From contig OX421499.1 of assembly GCA_949126835.1 (NCBI GenBank), forward strand, positions 28,310,490 through 28,374,489: 64,000 bases of DNA, read 5' to 3'. Every line of letters starts with the position of its first letter. Positions within the stretch are counted from its first letter, which is position 1. The DNA comes from Anisus vortex. Taxonomy: Eukaryota; Mollusca; Gastropoda; Planorbidae. The translations under genes were made by a program, and so were the position numbers. The notes beneath the pieces were generated by a model, which was not told the DNA's origin, did not search any database, and saw nothing but the letters and a program-made list of their open reading frames with translations. Shown here piece after piece: positions 58,901 through 64,000 of the stretch.

Positions 58901-60580
58901 AAAAGTATGAAAAAAAAGAGTTGGTTGAAGACAGGTGGGAAATATAGACCTAGTCTATGTTGATGAAATAAGAGATGTATATACATTACATAGGTAATTG
59001 ATAAGCAAGATAATACGTTATGGATATATTATGGATAGAATAAGAGTCATTTGTAGAGGTAACTGTGACACCACGCTTAAACCGCCTGACAGAAAATAAA
59101 TGATGTAGATTAATTGAGAATTGTGGAGATAAATATAAGAAGGTAAGATAGAGGGGTCAAACAATTCCCAGACGCGTTTACTTTGCCCCAACTAATGTCA
59201 GACACCCTCCAGTCTTAGGAGCCTGGGGGGACATCTTAACCTTCACCTGGATTCGAACCCAGGATCTTCGGTTAACCAGCCGAACGCACTGCCGCTTGGC
59301 CGCCGTTCGTATGCAATAGAATAAGTTTGGCGGTTCAAAAATGTACCGACGCTAAGCAAATCCATTTTTGGACTTCTGTAGGCCTGTAAGTAATTATTAT
59401 TTCAGCCATTTGATACCCACAGGAATCGCCCGGTTACATCTTCTTCATGCCCTTGCTTTTCTAACTAAATATTTTTAAAAGTTTATTAAGTGTGTGTGAT
59501 CAGGGCCGTATTTAGGATTGTGGGGCCCTGTTCTCAAATTTATGTCGGGGCCCCTTGTGGTCTCGCCCCTGCCTTCCACATACCCCCCGAAAAGGGCCTT
59601 TAATTCATGTTACATTCTGTAGGATCATAAATTGTATGTTGCACTTAGCTTGGTTGGACTGGATGGCACTTTAAATTGTAGGGGAATAAATGAATTTTAT
59701 TTTACATTTTCAACGAATGAATGAGGATGTCATTAAAAAATTTCTTTTTGGGATGTGTGGGGGCCCCTTTTGTGTGGGTGCCCATGTTCCAATGGAACAT
59801 GTGGAACATGCCTAAATACGCCACTGTACTCTGTGTGTTGTTGTTTTCTGACCTAATTCCGGAGCTGTCCTCTTGTTTCTCTGTCATTGTTACCAAACAT
59901 TTTCCAGCCGCCTCCACTTCTTCTTCCGTGTCTGATACCAACATCTTCAATAGAAGCCTGTAAACTTGTAGATCTGACAAATTTCGCGACGCTAAATATT
60001 TCAACATTGGCACTAGACCTTTGAGGGCACAAACCTCAACAGCTCCGTAATTCTGAGAGTTGACGACATTCACCTAAGTGGAAATAGAGATCAGACTGAT
60101 AGTTGCAGAGCTACGTAGTATATTATAGGGCATAGAATGAGACGATGGTAATTAACGGATTTACCCAGCTTTTTTTAGTATCTTTCTGACTCAAAAAGAA
60201 ATCAAATAATTAATTACTAAACGTTATCCCACTTTTATAGCAGTTTAAATGACACTACATTATGTTGCTCATAACCTCAAGAAATTGATTAGGCACTATA
60301 GGTCCCTACGTTCAAAGTCATTAGAAATTAATGGGCTACTTTATGAACTTTATCGTTACCACTATAATTTTACCTTGGCGCCAAAATCAATCAGAAATTC
60401 AACGGTATCCTTGTCTCCGCTGCCAACAGCCAACAGAAATGGAGTCTGTCGAAGACTGTCTGTGGTCTCTAGCTCCAAAAGACTCCTGTCGCCTTCAAGA
60501 TGTCTTTCAAGTGACTTCAAGAAACCCCTGGCGGCACATTGGTGCACTTGCTCCCAGCCAGTCTCTTCGGGGTCCGCCAT
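43921..60580 (-). CDS. ANKAR: ankyrin and armadillo repeat-containing protein (ANKAR-like)
   Basis: Thirteen exons on the minus strand join in frame to 827 residues: 60580-60374, 60073-59853, 58786-58642, 57956-57792, 57631-57338, 57194-57082, 56871-56581, 56348-56191, 55382-55138, 46665-46509, 45997-45850, 45107-44988 and 44140-43921. All borders are GT/AG with consistent phases; the exon-2 donor (gtcaga) is the weakest. The start is ATGGCGGACC at 60580. Residues 1-110 hold ankyrin-like helices (TPFLLAVGSGDKDTVEFLI, GAVEVCALKGLVPMLKYLAS). ARM repeats follow, for example NGGVPAIVKAAK, CGGIPVFIHLLKS, GVKFLVALMVHSVNEVVQVE and GVEYLCDLLQS. The Ser/Thr-rich C-terminus ends QTEEEAK. ARM arrays bind protein partners, but no function is shown here. 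It is shorter than vertebrate ANKAR (about 1,430 residues in human, from memory) and seems to lack most ankyrin repeats. Confidence 0.88.
45605..45672 (-). mobile_element. tRNA-like SINE head fragment, different family
   Basis: The complement reads GTTAAGTGGTTAGCATATTC (A-box-like) and GACTTGAGTTTGATTCCCC (B-box-like), as in a decayed tRNA gene or tRNA-derived SINE head. It does not continue into the body shared by the other SINEs here. It sits in ANKAR intron 11. Confidence 0.5.
46725..46925 (-). mobile_element. tRNA-derived SINE (copy 6, decayed)
   Basis: The complement of the family is still recognisable: GTGGCTGGCACAA, TTAGTTAGACTCAGGGA, GAGGAAAAGCCCAG and TTTAAACCAGAAACCC (B box). It lies in ANKAR intron 9, next to the LTR retrotransposon. 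Confidence 0.6.
46979..48252 (-). repeat. 3' LTR of the retrotransposon
   Basis: 1,274 bp, matching the 5' LTR apart from one base and the homopolymer lengths. Its left edge abuts the target duplication ACATT. Confidence 0.95.
48253..48264 (-). other. polypurine tract
   Basis: The minus strand reads GGCCCGGAGGGA directly against the 3' LTR, the expected position for plus-strand priming. Confidence 0.6.
48297..51596 (-). CDS. pol: pol of the LTR retrotransposon: protease-integrase-RT-RNase H
   Basis: The pol frame is open from just after a TAA at 51597-51599 to the stop at 48297. It is in the -1 frame relative to gag and has no obvious ATG of its own, so a Gag-Pol fusion by -1 frameshifting is likely. 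Order: protease (LLDSGCQIDGF, Asp at 51417-51419), integrase zinc region (H-x-H then CHQCQ), integrase core (SVDLVGPL, LSDNGPQFT, CNGLVERFNQ), GPY/F module (WRGPYPVTKKLSGTNYLIKV). Then come reverse transcriptase (MCVDFRRLNAVT, FSKFDLSKGFFQIEV, THFVDDILIAT) and RNase H (LKCDASGRAVGAALLQ, HTDHQPLTFL, HLADFLSR). All signatures are of Ty3/gypsy type, yet integrase precedes RT. No stop or frameshift is seen in this span. Confidence 0.93.
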   Translation of the reverse strand, partial: SLPEPPPPRGVYTITLCPADTPRAQDPETDTPPLTPSDKPETKTERNIEINSKRARALLDSGCQIDGFAKTSFVSPSDYTGESIQYRVVTGEVESLPTAKVHIKSQPYTGTATLAVRAKLPYDVILGERYVNLADVPLPPLASVATRAHPDPVPHPLEESPTAHEFLRAQQEDSTLAPLFAKVGQNPDPPKPHSFVQKGKRLFRRSSLPDGSVRDQLIIPGPYRRQVMEAAHDSTLGGHQGQGSTINKITHYFHWPGMHNEIKRFVASCHQCQLMSKAHHTKPVPLGKHPVTDTPFQRVSVDLVGPLSITRKKNRFILCVICQATNWPEAVALPKEDAKHVAEALFTIFTRVGFPEVLLSDNGPQFTGTLMREALHIMNTTHIRSSPYHPQCNGLVERFNQTLIGLLKKTVDGPLDEWDTLLPTALFAYRSTPHSTLGYTPYEMLFGSQPRGPLELLKRAWTNPSPHPEELSVHAYINNLKARLNTVHTIASKHLAKEREKQEKLYNRRAKERSLAPGDKALLLLPSSYNKLQLAWRGPYPVTKKLSGTNYLIKVGNKDKMFHINLLKQYLERPLDDTPLVATAIAEETEADDSLTAFPLHKGETMDDVGICPLLTPEQIKTVKNLLSSHSDVLTDTPGRTNLETFTMKVTDPRPITVKPYAMPHAKLDVIEKEINYLLAHNIIASSTSPYNAPIVLVKKSDGSHRMCVDFRRLNAVTEFQVEPMPDPDLLFSKLSNAQYFSKFDLSKGFFQIEVEEKCRPYLAFTTDQGHFEFQTVPFGLNNSHSVFTRMMRKLIQPIDRPGITHFVDDILIATPTWAEHVETITALLARLRETGLTARPSKCMVGFNKLKFLGHMIEKNKIMPDETKVEKIKLAPQPTTKSGIRSLLGLTGYYQRFIPQYNSIAAPLTDLTRKNLPEKVTWSTECQLAFDQLKAALTSKPILRLPDPTRPYVLKCDASGRAVGAALLQPDPEYDNMLFPVAYASRKLNATQMNYSTSELECWALVFGIEKFHIYLYGRHFILHTDHQPLTFLACAKNLNRRLRRYSLTLSQYSFQTIYQSGKEHHLADFLSRYSDSDPAPDSGPTDTTQSPASDSVN
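51452..52885 (-). CDS. gag: gag of the LTR retrotransposon
   Basis: 477 residues from ATG at 52885, forming the capsid precursor. Residues 1-110 are a charged coiled coil, including two perfect 20-residue tandem units (LAREERAEQLEREDRLRVEQ type). Residues about 150-310 look like a retrotransposon capsid or SCAN-like domain (HYQKKFRSSTLRPGENYTRF, LTEQ-type helix, GLPSSLQSADRFL). The tail is rich in Pro, Gln, Arg and Thr, with runs of seven and four prolines. No CCHC zinc knuckle is present; PGHLSRPGH may be its relic. The 3' 145 nt overlap the pol frame. Confidence 0.9.
   Translation of the reverse strand: MAEGVLLRKQLREEAIAIGYIDSDITKYVVEQVAAHEAKTERLRLEQVAREERAEQLEREDRLRVEQLAREERAEQLEREDRLRVEQLAREEREKHRLDEEARRAHEFRLAELAASVRAPDNNDNPNSPSSFSSATPNHPLPRHASLWTDVHDPRLEQFDIYLRRFSDCMELNEVPPELHCRILVSTLRGEDYEAYCKLAPEDMESCAALKNALLNRHQLHASHYQKKFRSSTLRPGENYTRFAERIQSYLLKWVELGNIEQSFDGMVTLLMTEQVESQMTPKLKAFLIQHGIEGLPSSLQSADRFLQANKVESSHPREKSLSHPASRQENGRSTRPPGHLSRPGHPQSPWNNWDNHRTNPPPLISQISFPSSRPGPPQPRPPPPPPPQDSRRAGQPYQPTRAQTGTGQTQSTRQGDSTRQQPNAHTGPNHSQNPPPPEEYTPSPFALRTPPGRKTQKPTPPRLHPPTNRKPRQKEI
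52621..52740. repeat. 60-bp perfect tandem duplication within gag
   Basis: 52621-52680 and 52681-52740 are identical. In frame they add one 20-residue turn set to the gag coiled coil. Confidence 0.95.
53420..53612. repeat. 21-bp minisatellite in the retrotransposon leader
   Basis: About nine units of GTAGGCTGGGGTGGCGTAAGC and GTAGGCTGGGGTGTCGTAGGC, partly alternating as a 42-bp higher-order unit. Confidence 0.85.
53789..53806 (-). other. putative primer-binding site
   Basis: On the minus strand, three bases (AAG) after the 5' LTR comes TGGGACCTCG, starting with TGG as expected for pairing to a tRNA CCA end. The complement (CGAGGTCCCA) would be the tRNA acceptor end. I could not name the tRNA. 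Confidence 0.55.
53810..55093 (-). repeat. 5' LTR of the retrotransposon
   Basis: 1,284 bp, TGTCAC...GTGACA. Longer than the other LTR by 10 bp because of three homopolymer tracts (G12 versus G9, G17 plus TTT versus G15 plus TT, G12 versus G8). Confidence 0.95.
59150..59310 (-). mobile_element. tRNA-derived SINE (copy 7, head half)
   Basis: The complement shows GTTTACTTTGCCCCAACTAA, CCTGGATTCGAACCCAGGAT (B box) and CGAACGCACTGCCGCTTGGC (A-box side). The tRNA-like head is well kept and the distal body is missing. It lies in ANKAR intron 2. Confidence 0.75.
59501..59826. mobile_element. short TIR element (MITE) in ANKAR intron 2
   Basis: The ends CAGGGCCGTATTTAGG and CCTAAATACGCCACTG form 14/16-matching inverted repeats, with GGGGCCC tracts inside on both arms. 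The end lies only 26 bp from the splice donor side of exon 2 (59853). No clear target duplication. Confidence 0.6.
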
Positions 60581-61025
60581 TTTATTTATTTATTACACAG
60601 TCTCGTGGTTGGTCATTGTCAGACGATAGATGAAGCTAAAAGATTAGATGTTCATGACATATGCCTACCCGTCTCTTCTAGTATTTTTAATCATTTTATT
60701 TCTTTATCGAATTTTCCTTTTTTTTTTCTTTTCTAGGGCAGTGATCTGGAAAAAAAATATAAACAATATAAAATTATCCATAATCTATAATCTATACAAT
60801 CTAGTGCGGCAGGGATTGCCACTCCCGGGTTGGTCTACACAGCCATTCTCGGCGATGCAGTTGGATACCTCACCCATGACGCTACACCATCGTCTCTCGA
60901 GATGGACGGATGGCGACGACGACGATACAATGGAAAGAAACCCAATTTCTATAAAGACTGAAAAGGGAGGGAAGGTGGGGGAGGGGGGCAAAATGTCAGT
61001 GTATAGAGAAATGCTCATAAACCTT
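60581..61025. other. 5' flank of the ANKAR-like gene
   Basis: Contains the presumed 5' UTR and promoter of the minus-strand gene. No TATA box or other clear site recognised. A GC-richer part at 60800-60930 is open in short frames without similarity. Confidence 0.4.
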
Positions 61026-61499
61026 CAGTAGCGTAGCCGGGGGAGGGGGGGGGGGCAGGGGGACCGGCCGCTCACCCTACGCCCATTTTAAAATAAATGA
61101 GGCCTTTTTAAGAATAAACATTTTTATATTCCCAATGACAGAGAGTAGTGCCTTTTTATTCATTTAAAAAGTAAAAAAAAGGGAACTCTTAAAAAAAAAA
61201 ATAGAGAGGGACCTTTTCCAGAACAAAAACGTATTTCTCTTTAATGAATAAAACGGTTGACCTATTTAGGAATTTTTAAAAAGTGGAACATTTTAAATGC
61301 TAAGAAGAGGGACCTTTTTAAGACTGAAAAGGGGGCAGTGCCGTTGCTAGGGATTTGGGGGCCCGAGGGGCTTCGCCTCTTTAGGATCCCCTACGTTTCG
61401 ACATTATGATATGATAAAAAACAATTCGGAATTTCCTTTGGGATCCCCGGTGGACTTTCGAATTTGGACCCCCCTCCCCCTCCCCTAGCTACGCCACTG
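61026..61499. mobile_element. short TIR element with G-rich arms
   Basis: The ends CAGTAGCGTAGCCGGGG and CCCCTAGCTACGCCACTG pair as inverted repeats of the CAGTGGCGTAGC type common among hAT-like MITEs. G/C homopolymers lie inside both ends. A related internal motif (GTGCCGTTGCTAGGG) occurs at about 61338. No clean target duplication found. Confidence 0.55.
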
Positions 61500-61749
61500 A
61501 AAGGGGGGTCTTTTAAAGAAAACAGTGGGGTACTTTAAAAAAAAAAAGGGGGGGGGTGGCCTTTTCAAGAAAATATTTAGGGGAGTTAAAAAACGGCGAT
61601 GTGTGAAGTATAGCCTCTCAAGCTAAGAGGCGGTGACCGCCCGTATGGGTCAAATGCTGCCTCATCTTTAGCACTCATGGATAATATAGAAATAACCCAT
61701 TCTACGCCCGGATGCCACTCGGGAAGAAAGAGTACTTTATGCACTAAAG

Positions 61750-62127
61750 CAGCGGTCGGGAACCTTTCTGTCTGAGAGAGCCATAGACACCACATATTTT
61801 GAAAAGTAATTCTGTGAGAGTCATACATTATGTTTAAAACTAAAAATTCAAGTAAATGTGTGCAAGAGTTATTTCCCTTTAATTACAAAGAATACAGGGT
61901 TGCTATTTTTCTGTCTTTTAGGTCAGCGGAGTTTATCTACTTCTTCTGATGCTGAGCTGCAGTAGACTTTAGCTCATTTGTTGAATGAAATATTGATATG
62001 TAATTAATATGTAGATCAAAGGAGTCTAATGAAACATTTTTTTAAAAATCGAACATTTGTCTGCGAGCCAGATGCAGCCATCAATAGAGCCACATCTGGC
62101 TCGCGAGCCATAGGTTCCAGACCCCTG
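61750..62127. mobile_element. short hAT element, relative of element A
   Basis: The ends CAGCGGTCGGGAACC and GGTTCCAGACCCCTG have an exact 8-bp target duplication CACTAAAG (61742-61749 and 62128-62135). It is a 378-bp relative of the 13570-14369 element in inverse orientation. It shares GGCTCGCGAGCCA and CTGCGAGCCAGATG blocks and lacks the nested insert. Confidence 0.9.
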
Positions 62128-62269
62128 CACTAAAGGATAAGTAAATCGTTTTTGTCCTTATGTTTATCTGATCATTGCAACAGATTGTTATTGTGTTGTA
62201 TATCTAAATTAGAGTTTAATGCCTTATTTATTATTACTACTTTAATCTTTGCCTTTCTGTCCTCTAGAG

Positions 62270-63652
62270 CAAGGGTCAAGAGACTTTTGCTAATAGTGTG
62301 CCAAAAAAGGCTTTCTAAATCATTCAGCGTGCCAATAGCCTGAAAGGAGACCCGCTCTTCTATATTTGTATAGATTCTAAAAGACAATTTATTTAGCGCC
62401 GTAGCAAACAGCGAACAAGGCCCAAAGTAAGAAGAACTTTTATAGAGAAAATCGTTAAGCGTTTTAGGCCTATATTTAATTAAAAAAATTAACTAGTTTG
62501 TGATTATCATCTTTTTTTTTTCATTTATTACAAATATAGAAAATTTCATTACTGAACTTGCAGACTAAATGATAATTTCTAAAAATGTATTTAAGTTGTC
62601 AAGTTATAATTTCTACACCTGCTAAATATTCCTTTCATTTTGATCTCAGCCTAACTGAGATATTCTCTAATGTTTTAAAGCCTCAATGCTAAATGCTTCA
62701 GATCATGATTGCGAAGACAATTGTTAATTAAGCGGCAAATTTACCGAGTTGTCATTCATAGTAGGTAGTTAATGTAATCTTTATATATGTACATATTAAT
62801 TCTCCAGTTATATAGAATATTAATATAACTTTCAAGTATATTTTATAATTTTTCATTTTATTGATATAATTCTTAAGCCTTTTAATTGTATAAAGAAAAA
62901 ATAGAAAACATTAAGAAATATGTACACAAACAAAAACAGGATATTTATCTCCCTTTAATTAAATGAAAGTTTCCAAATTTGATTCTATAGTGTTGCCAAA
63001 CAAGTTATGATTTGTAAAAAAAAAGAATGTTTATATTTCTTTATTCAAATCAAGCATCGTGGTATTTATTTCAACTATACAGTAATATAGAGTTGTAGGC
63101 CTACATTTTATTTACGTAAAACAGTTGTAAATAAACAGTTCCTGCATTAAGTGTTTAAGTCGATTTAAGTATTTCTTAAACATTAATAATTAAAATAACA
63201 ACAATTGCATAATATATTGCTAGTATATAAACCTCTTATATATATTAAAATAATAAAACAAATCTTTTAGAATTCATTAGGCTATATTAAAATTTGTGTT
63301 TAATTAAAGAAGACGAGCATAAAAACAATTTTAAATGTAATTAGTCTGTATGTATTATTGAGCGCCTTGTCATTTAGTGCTCTTCGCTAACAGTTCAATG
63401 TCAGGTACATATTTAGTTAATTCTGGGTAGTCAAGTGTAAGTGACCTATTTGTATGCTTAAAACAGCTTTCCTGTGCGATAAAATCTGTTCACACGCGTA
63501 AGCTGAACCAAAAGCTGAAAGTAGAGTGAATGCCCAGCAGTTGAGAAAAGCACTCGACGTGCAGTGTTTTCATTAAAAAATCTTCTATTTGGTGGCATCT
63601 CGCGTGCCCCTGAAAATCACTCTGCGTGCCAACTCTTGCACGCGTCCCTTAT
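62270..63652. mobile_element. possible old TIR element
   Basis: CAAGGGTCAAGAGAC at the left and the complement of AAGGGACGCGTGCAAGAG at the right are loosely similar. Both arms share GTGTGCC/GCGTGCC words (AGCGTGCCAATAGCC; CTCGCGTGCC, TGCGTGCCAAC). The interior is AT-rich with no transposase. Boundaries uncertain. Confidence 0.3.
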
Positions 63653-63734
63653 GTTTCGCCACTAATATTTGCTCGGAAAAGAATCGTCAATAGTGAAATA
63701 AAAACTGCAGTAATGCACAGAGTGTGTAGTATAC

Positions 63735-63905
63735 CCCGAGGCACATAGTGCCCTCACATAGGGGGGGCAGAGGGGGCATATGCCCGGGGGTGACACTTCC
63801 AGGGGGGCGGCAAATGTAGTCTAAATATAGCAAATATAGCACTAAACAAGCAGTTACAGTATGCAAGGGGGGCGGCGCTGAAAGTTTTGCCCTGGGGTGC
63901 TACAT
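63735..63905. repeat. G-rich short repeat
   Basis: The arms GGGGGGGCAGAGGGGGCATA and AAGGGGGGCGGC bracket AT-rich sequence, resembling the G-rich MITE ends seen elsewhere here (14378-15487, 61026-61499). No clean ends or target duplication. Confidence 0.35.
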
Positions 63906-64000
63906 AAGCTTGTAAAGGCGCTGGAGTCACATGGTATTCTTGTAAGACTCGATACGAACGAGGGTCATACGGCAGGACAAGATCCCGGACACTGAGGTGC

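Noticed and set aside
59721..59963. 80-codon plus-strand frame near 59.8 kb
   Set aside because: It overlaps the antisense of ANKAR exon 2 and a MITE, with no similarity.
1..64000. CRISPR arrays, operons or bacterial-style defence systems
   Set aside because: The window is intron-rich animal DNA; no direct-repeat/spacer pattern or prokaryotic gene arrangement is present.

Overview
The window is nuclear DNA from an invertebrate animal, most likely a gastropod mollusc. It is AT-rich, its genes are split by many introns with GT/AG borders, and it is full of transposon remains. The short motif TATCTCCCTT, common in gastropod non-coding DNA to my knowledge, occurs several times (for example near 15051, 47651 and 62947). 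The species assignment is inference.

Four host genes can be assembled exon by exon. (1) VPS4, the ESCRT-III-disassembling AAA ATPase, on the minus strand: an 8-codon first exon at 8430-8453, then two MIT-domain exons at 1561-1672 and 1133-1280; the rest lies beyond the left edge. (2) AFG1L (LACE1), a mitochondrial AAA ATPase, on the plus strand from about 22399 to 28959 in 13 exons; the model gives 481 residues. (3) An F-box/leucine-rich-repeat protein on the plus strand, 32423-36285, with a 7-codon first exon and one 1.8-kb exon carrying everything else (601 residues). (4) An ankyrin/armadillo-repeat protein of the ANKAR type on the minus strand, 60580 to 43921, 13 exons, 827 residues. They share no obvious pathway: endosomal sorting, mitochondrial protein quality control, probable ubiquitin ligase adaptor, ARM-repeat scaffold.

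Mobile DNA fills much of the rest. VPS4 intron 1 holds a 5.2-kb degenerate piggyBac-like element (1745-6960) and a tRNA-derived SINE. From 8.6 to 22 kb there is a transposon graveyard: a second dead piggyBac transposase, LINE fragments, two hAT elements inserted side by side in one 8-bp target, a 98-bp foldback sequence, a degenerate tandem array and a dead hAT transposase. SINEs of one family recur on both strands across the window. Short-TIR elements cluster at 59.5-63.9 kb.

The most notable object is an intact-looking LTR retrotransposon (46979-55093) in ANKAR intron 9, in sense orientation, with a 5-bp target duplication (ACATT) and nearly identical LTRs. Its pol has Ty3/gypsy-type domains in the order protease-integrase-reverse transcriptase-RNase H, the copia-like order known from the Gmr1 group. 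gag and pol overlap in different frames, with a run of 13 C at the upstream end of the overlap.
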